Assembly: GCA_039000515.1 (NCBI GenBank)
Contig: JBCFYV010011135.1
Span: 30,595,876 to 30,659,875 of the forward strand
Length of the DNA: 64,000 bases
Source of the DNA: Timema cristinae
Taxonomy: Eukaryota > Arthropoda > Insecta > Phasmatodea > Timematidae
Direction of reading: 5' to 3'
Below the pieces are notes generated by a model. The model saw only the letters and a list, made by a program, of their open reading frames with translations. It was not told the DNA's origin and did not search any database. The position numbers and the translations under genes were made by a program. Positions 44,106 through 54,866 of this stretch are shown here, piece after piece (the stretch's first letter is position 1; each line of letters begins with the position of its first letter).

Positions 44106-44407
44106 AACATATTTGATCGTCCTCCTTGTATCATGCCATGCTTCATTTTGATCATTCTTAGAATACATATGGTCATTCTTCATTGATCTGAGTATATCTT
44201 CATATTTGATCTTCAGAAGCATCATGTATTTTTTCCCCCATTTGATATTCATTGGTCTCAATCATATATCATACTTACGTGTAATACGATCATTATTTAT
44301 CGGTCAGTCATCATGGCTGACTAGAAAATGCATCATACCTACATGGTATATGATCAGAGAGTCATGATTGATACGTTATGTTTGATCAAAACCATGCATC
44401 ATACTAA
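44106..44407. other. Spacer rich in TGATCAT/ATGATCA words
   Basis: Irregular repetition of short words such as TTGATC, ATCATAC and CATATTTGATC. The same texture resumes at 44,883-44,980 on the other side of the Helitron, so this is one decayed low-complexity or tandem tract into which the Helitron inserted. Confidence 0.5.
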
Positions 44408-44882
44408 TCTATACTTATAAAATAACATGTCCTGTTGATGACTTGACTGACTGACTGATGATTCATCATCGCCGAGCGCAAACTATCAAGGCTACAAGCA
44501 TGAAATTCGGACTGTATGTTCATTTTGTTATGTAGGCACCCACTAAAAAGGATTTTAGAAAATTCCACCCAAAGGGGTCAAAAAAGGGGATGAAATGATA
44601 AATATGTATGAAAGTCCGTCATTTTGAAAGTTACATAAACAAAATTTTGTATTTCGGTTATTGACGTAAAACAAATAAATACGTGTTTCAGGAATTTTGG
44701 AAATTTTATTTAATAAGGGATGAAAGTTTGTATCGGACTTGCATTATTTTTGATCTGAGGTCAAGTTATGGTCATCAACGTAACGTAATATTTTAAATTA
44801 ATCTGTAAATACATATGTATATTTTCGTATTTGTATATAATCAACTTCCACGCGAGCAAAGCCGCGGGCAACAGCTATCTAA
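44408..44882 (+). mobile_element. Short non-autonomous Helitron, copy 2
   Basis: Starts TCTATACTTATAAAATAACA after A (44,407) and ends CAGCTATCTAA before T (44,883), again with CCACGCGAGCAAAGCCGCGG just inside. Compared with copy 1 it lacks about 20 bases near 44,720 and has small indels in the GACT repeat. Confidence 0.82.
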
Positions 44883-45264
44883 TACAATATATGATCACCC
44901 TTCATAGGTAAGTACCATGTATGATACCTACATGGCATATGAACGTCCTCCTTGGTCATACCTATGATTGATACTTATCCCTAACCCATTAGCGTAATTT
45001 ATACATATGCAGATAGACTGAATGGGCAGTAAGACGTGGTGGAATATAATATCAACAGCTGGCCTCCGTAGAGATCAAGAAGGGGAATGTAAACAGGACA
45101 AGTCGACGATAAAAAAAAAATGACCACAACTTTCTTTGCGGGTTGACGATTCGTGTGGTGGAGTGGTTATAAAATACAATTTTAATATGAAGGGCCTTAT
45201 CTGCCAAATAATAAAGTTAGTAGATTTACTGTCATGTATTCATGCATAAAGTCATATGACCTGC

Positions 45265-45480
45265 AGCTGATGCTCTCGATAGGAACCGGTCTCGTGGTGG
45301 AGTGTGGTCAGGAGTCCCTGGCTGCTGAGGTCCCCGGGTTCGATTCTCTGCCAGTACCGAAGGACTTTTCTCGAAAGCGGAATAATCCACATGGTCACCA
45401 TGGTTTAGTTAATTATGTTCAAATTAAGTTTAAAATCTTAATTGGCTTTACCCCGTCATACTGTCACGATTTTTATTTAT
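45265..45480 (+). mobile_element. tRNA-headed SINE-like sequence, type uncertain
   Basis: Contains a tRNA-like stretch: CTCGTGGTGGAGTGTGGTCA followed by a B box GGGTTCGATTCTC, then AGTACCGAAGGACTTTTCTC. It does not match S1-S4 heads. A single copy was seen in this window, so whether it is a SINE family or a one-off tRNA pseudogene is unclear. Confidence 0.45.
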
Positions 45481-45569
45481 TGGAGGTATTTAACATGTAC
45501 TTTATAATCCGACACGATAATTTCTATGAGCGAGAGTGAAAGTTCTTACCAATTTTGCCGGGAAAGGTA

Positions 45570-45676
45570 TTTTCACATATCTTCCAGGGTTATCTTACAT
45601 GTCCACAATTTCACATGAGATTGACGGCTTTATTTCCCCTCCGAAGGAAGCTATGATACGGATTTTTTTTATCGCC
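45570..45676 (-). mobile_element. SINE-like fragment, type S5
   Basis: Complement of the S5 3' half: matches CTTCCGAAGGAAG...TTTTTATCGC at 5925-5957 and the GAGACCGATGGCTTTA block. It is cut on the right by an S1 fragment. Confidence 0.55.
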
Positions 45677-45835
45677 ATCTTGTGAATGTGGGGAATGCCA
45701 GGCCGCCACCGTGGTTCGGATTCCACGTTAAACTGGAGGTCCTCCATTTCATCTCACAATCACCCTACCATTACACATTAGCGTAAGTGCGTATAACTCT
45801 AACGGGTAGTAAGACGTGGTGCTAAAAATAATAAT
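45677..45835 (+). mobile_element. SINE, type S1, 5' truncated
   Basis: Starts at ATCTTGTGAATGTGGGGAAT and runs to the tail GTATAACTCTAACGGGTAGT and AAT repeats. The head is missing. Confidence 0.88.
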
Positions 45836-45989
45836 AGTATTAATGACGTGGCATGAGGCTCAGTATGTGAGAAGATCAGCCAGTACTAATTTACCGCCAC
45901 CCGGGGACGCCAGAAACGCCCTAATAGTACATCCTTTCTCGTGGAGGCTCTTTGAACGCCCCGATGAAGTGAAGGGATGATTATAAATA

Positions 45990-46076
45990 TGATAGAACTC
46001 GGTGGTCACTTCAGGACCCGGTGTTTGCGAGTTCAAACCCAGTCAAAGTCAACGAATTTTTCTTGAGCGATAAAAA

Positions 46077-46078
<2 letters not shown>
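45990..46078 (+). mobile_element. SINE-like fragment, type S5
   Basis: Head CTCGGTGGTCACTTCAGGAC with B box GAGTTCAAACCC, then GTCAACGAATTTTTCTTGAG and CGATAAAAA. It corresponds to 5945-6050 on the other strand. An S1 copy begins in its A-rich end. Confidence 0.6.
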
Positions 46079-46079
<1 letters not shown>

Positions 46080-46122
<43 letters not shown>

Positions 46123-46389
46123 GCACCGCGTCTTACTACCCGTTCGGGTTATACGCACTTACTCTAATGTGTAATGGTAGGGTGATTGTGAGATGAAATG
46201 GAGGACCTACAGTTTAACGTGGAATCCGATCCACGGTGGAGACCTGGCATTCCTCATATTAACAAGATGTCTTGTCAGAGGTGAAGGAAGGGTTTGGTAA
46301 TCAGATAAATCTGTGTCGGGACCAAGGATTGAATCCCGGACCCCCCAGCACAGAAGTCTGACACCTTACCCCTAGACCACCAGGTCACC
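46080..46389 (-). mobile_element. SINE, head type S1, short subtype
   Basis: Begins with a long (ATT)n of about 40 bases and the tail AGCACCGCGTCTTACTACCC. The diagnostic site reads ACAAGATGTCTTGTCAG (short subtype). The head ends CACCAGGTCACC. The long unbroken microsatellite suggests a relatively young copy. Confidence 0.92.
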
Positions 46390-46391
46390 CT

Positions 46392-46838
46392 ATTAATACT
46401 ATCAATATCGCTAGATGAAAACTAATTATATAGAATAATGTTATTAATGTTGACCATGGAGGGGAAAAAAAGTTCGTGTTTTCTATCTTCTTATAAGTTC
46501 TTTTCTATGAAACTTGGACTGTAATGTTTTTTTGTTTTTGTTGGCGAGCTGTCCAGAGTAGAAAGTAGGCTAGATGGAGTGCGCCGGCGGCGCTTAGGAG
46601 GACTTCTCTAGAGTGGGCGGTACATCCTCCACTTTCTTTCCCACCAGAGATGCAACAGTGGAGCGTACACTCTGTTTGAATGGAATATAGACCTATCACA
46701 CTTTCTTTATTTGGGAGGGTAAATGTTACGAAGCGCCACGTGGACTTTTTTGCTCCTTTATCTAAATTATATTTTATTTATAGCTCGATCTGGAAAAGAA
46801 ATTAATATACATTGCTTTTTTTTTTCTTTTTTTTTTTA
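46392..46838. other. Unique spacer, no gene seen
   Basis: GC-rich patch near 46,575-46,640 (GCGCCGGCGGCGC palindrome). Short open frames without recognisable domains. Confidence 0.4.
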
Positions 46839-46840
46839 TA

Positions 46841-47085
46841 AGCACCGCATCTTACTAACCGTTATGCGTTTATGTACTAACTATGCTGATAGTTTTAAGG
46901 ATTAAGAGCGTTATATATATAGGAATTATACCCGCATTTGCGTGAGGGGAGAGTGGAAAACCATGTTGGGAAAAAAAAACACCCTCAGTACACCCGGTCG
47001 AGATTTGAACCTCGCTCTCCCCCGTCATCGGCAATCTAGTCTACTGCGAGAGTAGCGCCTTATATCATGCGGCCACCGAGGTGGG
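46841..47085 (-). mobile_element. SINE, head type S3
   Basis: Tail AGCACCGCATCTTACTAACC, body GTGGAAAACCATGTTGGG, B-box complement GAGATTTGAACCTC, and head complement GCGGCCACCGAGGTGGG. Good copy. Confidence 0.88.
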
Positions 47086-47106
47086 TTACACTGTTATTGA
47101 AACCAA

Positions 47107-47296
47107 ACCCGCTTCAGGGGCTAAATGGTCTAAGGTGTCACTCTCGTGTTAAACAGGCGTAGTGTTGACCGGGAGATAGGTGTTTTAATCCCGGTCGGGT
47201 CTACTGAGAGATATATTTTTCCTAAATTGTTTTCCACTCTACTTCCACGCAAATGCGGATGGATCACCTTTAAAATGGTTCCTTCCTCATCTCTAC
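47107..47296 (+). mobile_element. SINE, head type S3, 3' cut by another SINE
   Basis: Head CCCGCTTCAGGGGCTAAATG with GTCTAAGGTGTCACTCTC, then GGTCGGGTCTACTGAGAG and the body through TTCCTCATCTCTA. Its tail is replaced by the opposite-strand S2 that begins at 47,297. Confidence 0.78.
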
Positions 47297-47542
47297 TCAG
47301 CATCGTGTCTTACTACCCATTCGGGTTACACGCTTAAGTACTAATGACGCTAATAAATTAGGAATTCGGAGGGTTGAATATATAAGAAGTGAACCCGCAT
47401 TTGTGTGGAGGGAGAGTAGAAAACCATTTAGGGAAACCGCCCCCAGTTCACCAGATCTAGAATTGAACCTTGATCTCCCTGACCTAAGCAGTATAGTTCT
47501 ACACGAAACTAGAGCGTTAGCTAACTACGCCACCGAGGCGGG
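47297..47542 (-). mobile_element. SINE, head type S2
   Basis: Tail AGCATCGTGTCTTACTACCC, body GTAGAAAACCATTTAGGG, and head complement AGCGTTAGCTAACTACGCCA, then CCGAGGCGGG. The B-box region is altered (AGAATTGAACCTTG). Confidence 0.85.
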
Positions 47543-47544
47543 TG

Positions 47545-47984
47545 AGAGGTTATTGTTCGCGTTTTAGGTTGAAAGGTAGAGAAACAAAACAAACAGTCGG
47601 ATGTCTTAAGAGAAGCAACAAACTTCAAGAGAGAAAGAGAGAGAGACTCAAAACTAACGAGCCAAATTCTCACCCGGCCTCATCAAAAGCCTCGGAGCGT
47701 AGATCTGAAAACATCTGGGTCTTTGCCCAGTTCTATTAATCAGTGGGGAAAAAAAATCAAGTTAAGAAGCTTCCTAAATGGAAAGCACGAGAACATTTTC
47801 CCGTTTGGTTTATACAATAAAAATAACAACTACGTTAAGCATAGGTAAGGTTGAATTTTAGAAGAAATGTACCCACATTTGCATGGAGGAAGAGTGGAAG
47901 TAAATCATTAGTGACCACAAACCACACATTTAGCGGAATACGGAAGAGGGTGGTAGTTTTTAGAGGAAGTGCTTATACATTATA
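47545..47984. other. Unique spacer, no gene seen
   Basis: A purine-rich GAGA stretch lies near 47,625-47,645. A SINE-body-like fragment (GCATGGAGGAAGAGTGGAAG) is visible near 47,880. No gene recognised. Confidence 0.4.
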
Positions 47985-48115
47985 ACCATCTCTGTGGTCT
48001 AGTGGTCAAGGTGTCTAACTATAGATCCAGAGGTCCCGGGTTATATCAGTGCGCGTCCAGATTTTCTGTGAATCATTGATTCTGGAATTAAATCAATCGC
48101 AACCTCATGAGTACA
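47985..48115 (+). mobile_element. SINE-like element, head type S4
   Basis: Head ACCATCTCTGTGGTCTAGTG, GTCAAGGTGTCTAAC, B box region CCCGGGTTATATC (mutated), then AGATTTTCTGTGAATCATTG. An A run of about 19 at 48,130 follows a short distance downstream. Confidence 0.6.
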
Positions 48116-48399
48116 GTTGAAGGGCTACTTAAAAAAAAAAAAAAAAAAAGTAGCAGCTACTGTGTGGAGGAAAACTGAGATAAACGGCCTGAGGGTTAAT
48201 TGCGTTGGCCAAATGACACTCTTTAACCGCAGAAGTTTGCACCATCTTCGCCAGAGGATGGCGGTTGCTTTCGGACTATCGTCCCGGAATCGTACGTTCA
48301 CATTAGCGCTAGTGGATGGTATGGCCATTTTTTTTATGTTGTTGTAAAACTATTTTGTACTCGGTGGCTAAGCATATAAAAAAAACTATTATTTTACTA

Positions 48400-48655
48400 C
48401 CTGCTTCAGTGTCACCATGGTCTAAGGTGTCACTCTCGCACTAGACTAAAATATCATTTATGGGGAAATCAGGGTTAGAATACCTTAGTATTGCATTGAA
48501 GGTGTTTTTCCCGAAACGGTTTTTTTTCTCTCTCTCTCTCTCTTTCTCCACGCAAATGTGTGTACACTTCTATAAATTAAACCCTCCTCATCCCTCACAC
48601 ACTTGCGTGATTAAAACGTATGAATATGACCCGGATGAGTGGTAAGACGCATAAT
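48400..48655 (+). mobile_element. SINE, head type S3, diverged
   Basis: Head CTGCTTCAGTGTCACCATGG, GTCTAAGGTGTCACTCTCGC, then a degenerate B box. The body contains an expanded (TC)n at about 48,524-48,544 in place of the CACTCTCCCTCC block. The tail is ATGACCCGGATGAGTGGTAA. Confidence 0.75.
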
Positions 48656-48931
48656 ATTTGGGCTGAGGGGGTAAAGGAGACGATTAAACAATTCTAACCT
48701 GTGGGAGGGGAGATTGTTTTATATTTGGAAAGTCCGCGTGGTGGTATGATAGCTCTGCGTGTATGTGTGTGTGCGTGTGTGCGTGCGCCCTCCTTGGAAC
48801 TATAAAGAGGTGCTCGTTGCCAACATTTCTGCGTCACATGGGGTTCTCGCGCGTTAAGGTCACAGCGCGGCATCGTAAACAAGCGTCGTTTGAACATGCG
48901 GGACAGTGCGCGCCCTGTTCCGTGTCTTAAT

Positions 48932-50133
48932 ACAGTCCACTGTTCATAGGAAGAACCTTATCTGACAGCTAGAACAGTTACTACAGTCCGATATTCATAG
49001 TAAGAACCTTATCTGACTGCTAGAACAGTTACTACAGTCCAATGTTCATAGGAAGAACCTTATCTGACTGCTAGAACAGTTATTACAGTCCAATGTTCAT
49101 AGTAAGAACCTTATCTGACAGCTAGAACAGTTACTACAGTCCAATGTTCACAGGAAGAACCTTATCTGACAGCTAGAACAGTTACTACAGTCCAATGTTC
49201 ATAGCAAGAACCTTATCTGACAGCTAGAACAGTTACTACAGTCCAATGTTCACAGGAAGAACCTTATCTGACAGCTAGAACAGTTACTATAGTCCAATGT
49301 TCATAGTAAGAACCTTATATGACAGCTAGAACAGTTACTACAGTCCAATGTTCACAGGAAGAACCTTATCTGACAGCTAGAACAGTTACTACAGTCCGAT
49401 GTTCATAGGAAGAACCTTATCTGACAGCTAGAACAGTTACTACAGTTCAATGTTCATAGGAAGAACCTTATCTGACAACTAGAACAGTTACTACAGTCCA
49501 ATGTTCATAGGAAGAACCTTATCTCACAGCTAGAACAGTTACTACAGTCCGATATTCATAGTAAGAACCTTATCTGACTGCTAGAACAGTTACTACAGTC
49601 CAATGTTCATAGGAAGAACCTTATCTGACTGCTAGAACAGTTACTACAGTCCAATGTTCATAGGAAGAACCTTATCTGACAGCTAGAACAGTTACTACAG
49701 TCCGATGTTCATAGGAAGAACCTTATCTGACAACTAGAACAGTTAATACAGTCCAATATTCATAGTAAGAACATTATCTGACTGCTAGAACAGTTACTAC
49801 AGTCAATGTTCATAGTAAGAACCTTATCTGACAGCTAGAACAGTTACTACAGTCCAATGTTCATAGTAAGAACCTTATCTGACAGCTAGAACAGTTACTA
49901 CAGTCCAATGTTCACAGGAAGAACCTTATCTGACAGCTAGAACAGTTACTACAGTCCAATGTTCATAGTAAGAACCTTATCTGACAGCTAGAATAGTTAC
50001 TACAGTCCAATGTTCATAGGTAGAACCTTATCTGACAGCTAGAACAGTTACTACAGTCCAATGTTCACAGGAAGAACCTTATCTGACAGCTAGAACAGTT
50101 ACTACAGTCCAATGTTCATAGGTAGAACCTTAT
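48932..50133 (+). repeat. 51-bp minisatellite array, about 23 units
   Basis: Unit GAACCTTATCTGACAGCTAG, AACAGTTACTACAGTCCAAT, GTTCATAGGAA. The sub-variants TCATAGTA, TCACAGGA, GACTGCTAG and GACAACTAG recur, some in the same order (for example near 48,980-49,080 and 49,550-49,640), which implies segmental amplification. Smaller arrays lie at 42.5 kb and inverted near 32.0 kb, with a lone unit near 60,676. Confidence 0.95.
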
Positions 50134-50134
50134 G

Positions 50135-50920
50135 TAACTTTCTCCACACCTCCCTATCCTTACATACTCCCTTCAACATCCATACAGAGTCATACATGCT
50201 CTTTTATTATTAAAACTCTTAATGTTTCTTTTTTTCGCACATTCGGCTACAACATTTAGACACTTCTTACATGCCCTACCCCTTCCTTTCTATCCACACA
50301 CTCTACCTTCATATATTTTCTTCGATCCACACTCATCCTCTCAACATGCCCAAACCAAACCAACGTTATCTCTACGTTATGTTATTATTTCTCACGCAGA
50401 CATATGTTAAGTTGTGTTCGGTCCAACAGTTCGTTCAATATAACTATCGCCTTATCGGTTTTCATCAAGTTAAAATAGCTGTCCTTACACAACTAACCAC
50501 TGGTTATAATGGAGTTGGATGTCATTGTTTTTCCCGCCACACTAATGAATCTTTAAACTCATCATTTTTAATCTTATCTTCTCGGAACAACAAAAAAAAG
50601 CACGTTCTATTATATTACCAGTGATTCAAAAATCAAAACATTCTCCTAACAGAGAAAACGGTCACTTTGGGTTATCTATTTTTTCTTTCTTCCTCCTACT
50701 TATATAATAAAAGTTTTATCTAACTTTTAAGTAACACGTCCCGTTTCACCGCGTAATAGAAGTCACGTCCATTAGCGAATTGTTTTTAATTTGGAGTTCG
50801 TGACTAAATCAAATAAATAGTTTTAGGCACAATCGTTATTACTTTCTTATTTAGTAAAATATAAATTTGAAATAAAACATTTCAAATAGCTATCACTTAA
50901 CTTTCTCTCACTTCCAAATA
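50135..50920. other. Unique AT-rich sequence, no gene seen
   Basis: A 117-codon open frame (50,271-50,624) is present. It contains no recognisable domain, has low-complexity composition and no visible exon neighbours, so I do not call a gene. Confidence 0.4.
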
Positions 50921-50924
50921 ACAC

Positions 50925-51537
50925 TTAACTTAAGTAGGTAATACAGCTAGAACCAGACGTCTTAAGAGCCCGTCTCATCCCAGATAACATCTAACTTAGA
51001 TAGGTAATACAGCTAGAACCAGACGTCTTAAGAGCCCTTCTCACTCCCCCAGATAACACCAAACTTAGGTAGGTAATACAGCAGAACCAGACGTCTTAAG
51101 AGCCGTCTCATCCCCAGATAACATCTAACATAGGTAGGTAATGCAGCTAGAACCAGACGTCTTAAGAGCTCGTCTCACCCCCCAGATAACACCTAACTTA
51201 GGTAGGTAATACAGCAAGAACCAGACGTCTTAAGAGCCCGTCTCACCCCCCAGATAACACCTAACTTAGGTAGGTAATACAGCTAGAACCAGACGTCTTA
51301 AGAGCCCGTCTCACCCCCCAGGTAACACCTAACTTAGGTAGGTAATACAGCTAGAACCAGACGTCTTAAGAGCCCGTCTCACCCCCAGGTAACACCTAAC
51401 TTAGGTAGGTAATACAGCTAGAACCAGACGTCTTAAGAGCCCGTCTCACCCCCCAGATACCACCTAACTTAGGTAGGTAATACAGCTAGAACCAGACGTC
51501 TTAAGAGCCCGTCTCACCCCCCAGGTAACACCTTACT
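50925..51537 (-). repeat. 67-bp satellite array (inverted)
   Basis: About nine units in the complement orientation of the 8.75 and 22.98 kb arrays (AACACCTAACTTAGGTAGGT, AATACAGCTAGAACCAGACG). Units on the left edge are more diverged (ACATCTAACTTAGATAGG) than those on the right. Confidence 0.95.
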
Positions 51538-51544
51538 GCAATAA

Positions 51545-52225
51545 AAGTTAATTGTTTACCAATTTTAAACTAAAAAAACACATTTAATTTACCATTTACC
51601 CTAATTCCGCTTTCAATTTAAAGAATCTAAATAATTTTATCTCCCACAAATCAGCGTCTCCATACACAGCTGTTGTCCGCTATCCGAGTACAAAGGGCGT
51701 ATCGCGGTGGTTTACTGATGTAGGCCGGGAACTCGAACACGACAGCTGTGTCCAACAAGCCTGTTAGTAATTAATTAACTAAGGAGGTTTCGTCGATTGC
51801 CAACATTGTTTGAATTAGTCAAGACTTACAGGCGTGCTCCCCTTCATTAATCGAAACATTTCCTCCGTCTGGCATGAAAGAAACCTGGCGGTGAACACCG
51901 AAAGCTCACAGGAGAAAAAACAAACAAAAACTGCAAAATTTGGCGACAAGGTGAGCAGATATTTCAAACACTTCCTTACGTTTTACAATAATCACAATAA
52001 AATAATAAGACTACATGGAACAACCCACTTACTTTTGACAATAATTACAATAAAATATAATTATTGGGAACAAATCCTCTACCCTTGGCTATAATTACAA
52101 TAAAATAATATATTACAGGGAACAACCTTCTTCACATGTTGATATCAACAGTTGTTTAATATCTCTAAAAAGTGTCCTGGAATTTAATGATAACTTTTTA
52201 CCGTCATTTAAAATGTTTGTCATCT
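51545..52225. other. Unique AT-rich sequence, no gene seen
   Basis: Loose repetition of GGGAACAA...ATAATTACAATAAAATAAT near 51,980-52,125 (about three units of about 50 bp). Near 52,138-52,165 TGTTGATATCAACAGTTGTT is the complement of a segment at 53,050-53,077 on the far side of the hAT insertion. Confidence 0.5.
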
Positions 52226-52226
52226 A

Positions 52227-53024
52227 CATTGGCGGCTCGTGTATAGGCACTGCGGAACTGCAGCACCCCCTGTTTCCACTTGATATTATCGATAACATTT
52301 AATATAATGAGTTATTTTTTCTTTAATTATTTCTTTATTTTTGTAGTACAATATATATTCCTTAAGCTTAATGTCAGTACTTCAGTAGCCATCCCCCAGT
52401 TTATGAAAAATATACTAAAATCTTTGTATGGAACTGTGCACTTCACAGTGCCAGTGACGTGGTGTTTGACCGTTGTGCGCATGCGCTCATAGGAGGGGGT
52501 TGGGAGGAAGGTGGGACTACCAGGTAGAAAGAGAGAGAGCACTGTTGCTCTCGCAGTGCCGGCTCTGGCGTGATGGTGGAAGGAAGTTCTTCTACTCAGC
52601 GCCTGTCGTGCTTAAAAACCGTGTACCATATTCTTGAATGTGATAAAGTGGAGAAAAGTGTAGAATTAGATTATTATTCTTCTTCTAGCTATTATATTTG
52701 ATTCATTTTTTTTCAGTTCTTTTATTTAACAGAAAGACTAAATGCGCTTGCAGTACTTTCAATGGAGAAAAATTTCCTCAATTGTCATCCAGAGACCGAG
52801 GATAAAATTATTGAACTTTTTGTGCAAATTAAAAGAAGAAGAATGGATTACATTTTTAAATGAATAGATCAAGCTTGAACTGTAACAATTTAAATTAAAA
52901 GTAAATTTTTTTTAATGATTTTATCAAGTTCCTGAATAAATTTTCTTTTTACACAATTTTAAAACAAAGGCTAAAAAAATTCTGGTTCAGCACCCCCACT
53001 AATTTTAGCTACGAGCCGCCACTG
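52227..53024 (+). mobile_element. hAT element, copy c, with perfect 8-bp TSD
   Basis: Flanked by GTCATCTA on both sides (52,219-52,226 and 53,025-53,032). The ends are CATTGGCGGCTCGT and ACGAGCCGCCACTG. An exact 8-bp duplication is the hAT signature. This is the youngest-looking copy in the window and carries the better-preserved C-terminal fragment. Confidence 0.95.
52732..52863 (+). pseudogene. hAT transposase C-terminal fragment (copy c)
   Basis: The frame reads ERLNALAVLSMEKNFLNC, continues through EDKIIELFVQIK and ends FK before TGA. It is open for 43 codons from the acceptor-like TTTAACAG. The motif LNALAVLS-(M/I)-E is the conserved end of the hAT dimerisation region. The preceding 500 bp is the non-coding left end, so nearly all of the transposase is deleted between the left end and this last coding segment. 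Confidence 0.78.
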
Positions 53025-53032
53025 GTCATCTA

Positions 53033-53470
53033 ATGCTGCTATGATCATGACAGATATTCAACAACTGTTGATATCACCATGTGTAGAAAATTAAACTCTT
53101 TGTTTCTACTGGAGGAATATTATAATTATATTGGTCAAAAAAAAAAGTTTTCGTATAAAAACTGCAAACCTTTTATTGCGTGGCCTACAATCTCAACTTA
53201 ACGACTTCTCTCAACAATGGCGGCTGGTAGTTGTTAGCACAAATTTATGTCAAGACTGACAACATAAACAAACAAAGAAAGAAAGAGAGAGAAGAATATA
53301 CCACCTTCGATATTTTGAATGACAATGTCTTGTGTAACGTCTCCTCTCTAAGATAATTAATAATAGATTGACCCACTTTTACGTCATCTTGTTAGCAGAG
53401 TCTAAGGCCGTGATGGACAAACAATCACAAGTGGCGAATTGGTCAGAATAGGGTAGCGAATTTGATTTGT
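53033..53470. other. Unique AT-rich sequence, no gene seen
   Basis: Includes the inverted partner (AACAACTGTTGATATCACCA) of the segment left of the hAT element, and TTTCTACTGGAGG shared with about 20,290. No gene recognised. Confidence 0.45.
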
Positions 53471-53807
53471 TATTATTATTATTATCACAGCGTCTTACTA
53501 CCCGTTATACACAATTACGCTGATGTGTAATGTTAGGGAGTAGGTGACCTGGTGGTCTAGGGGTAAGGTGTCGGACTTCTATGCTGGCGGCCGGGGTTCA
53601 AACCTCGGTCCCGGCACAGATTTATCTGATTTCCAAACCCTTCCTTCACCTCTGACAAGATATCTTGTGAATGTGGGGAATGCCAGGCCGCCACCGTGGT
53701 TCGGATTCCACGTTAAACTGTAGGTCCTCCATTTCATCTGACAATCACCCTACCATTACATATTAGCGTAAGTGCGTATAACCCGAACGGGTAGTAAGAC
53801 GCGGTGC

Positions 53808-53845
<38 letters not shown>

Positions 53846-54084
53846 TAATGGTAGGGTGATTGTCAGATGAAATAGAGGACCTACAGTTTAACGTGGGATC
53901 CGAACCACGGTGGAAGGCCTGGCCATTCCACTCATTCACAAGTTGTGATTAATACAAGTCTTGTCAGAGGTGAAGGAAAGGTTTGGTAATCAGATAAATC
54001 TGTGCCTGAACCGAGGATTGAATCCCGGACCCTCCCAGCACCGAAGTCTGACACCTTACTCTTAATTTTGACCGCCAGGTCACC
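53471..54084 (-). mobile_element. SINE S1, long subtype, split by another S1
   Basis: The tail end (ATTATTATTATCACAGCGTC) lies at 53,471-53,542 and the rest at 53,845-54,084, ending CGCCAGGTCACC. The body contains TTGTGATTAATACAAGTC (long subtype). The opposite-strand short-subtype copy at 53,543-53,844 lies between. Confidence 0.9.
53543..53844 (+). mobile_element. SINE S1, short subtype, inserted into an S1
   Basis: Complete copy (GGTGACCTGGTGGTCTAGGG to a 45-base AAT tail). The flanking near-duplicate is GTAATGTTAGGG (53,527-53,538) and GTAATGGTAGGG (53,845-53,856), 11 of 12 matching, with four bases between the left repeat and the head. The diagnostic site is ACAAGATATCTTGTGAATG. Confidence 0.93.
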
Positions 54085-54086
54085 GG

Positions 54087-54612
54087 AGATTATTCATAGA
54101 AAATTATATTATGAGTTAAGTTATTTTCAACTACCACATGTTTATATAATTTTGTGTTTATAAATATGTAAAGTTAAAAACGGTACCCAGTATAAGCTTC
54201 TAATTAGTTCCATGTTTTAGCTTAAACATTATTTTAATCTTTGTATTTTCCTCATTTCCGTCTTATTAGTTATGTTCCCATCTTTGTCAATTGTTTCCAT
54301 TACAAATGTAGAATTATGTGAAATTGTCTGGTAGTCTCTTTGTTATTTGATACTTCTATCCTTTTTCAATATAATTTCTTTGTAAAATAACAACATACAT
54401 CCTATACAATCTTACATCACGTTAGCTCACATTAGATGAATACATTTTTATAACAGAGTTGTCATAAAAAGTCAACGAATCACTAACTATTGTGCAAATC
54501 TCCTTTTTTATTTTGTTTGTTCTGGTTAGGTAATGAAGCATTTATGAATAATAGGCATATGCACGTCTTTATTCTACTTGACACAATAGATTTTCAGTTT
54601 TTTTTTAATATA
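54087..54612. other. AT-rich spacer, no gene seen
   Basis: No recognised repeat or coding segment. Confidence 0.4.
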
Positions 54613-54616
54613 ATAA

Positions 54617-54864
54617 TATTTAGCACCGCGTCTTACTACCCGTTCGGATTATACCCTTTAAGTACTAATTACGCTAATGGTTTAGGAATTGAGAAGGTTG
54701 AATTAGAGGAAGTGAACCCGCATATGCGTGGAGGGAGAGTGGAAAACCATTTAGGAAAAACCACCCCCAGTTCACCCGACCGAAATTCGAACCTCGATCT
54801 CCCCGTCTTCAGCAGTCGAGCTCAACACGACAAGTGCGTTGGCCAACTACGCCACCGAGGCGGG
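54617..54864 (-). mobile_element. SINE, head type S2
   Basis: Tail TAGCACCGCGTCTTACTACC, body GTGGAAAACCATTTAGGAAA, B-box complement GAAATTCGAACCTCGATC, and head complement GCGTTGGCCAACTACGCCAC, then CGAGGCGGG. Well preserved. Confidence 0.92.
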
Positions 54865-54866
54865 TA

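Noticed and set aside
50271..50624. 117-codon open frame as a host gene
   Set aside because: The composition follows the local AT-rich, C-rich DNA. No domain, no exon context and an overlapping frame in another phase.
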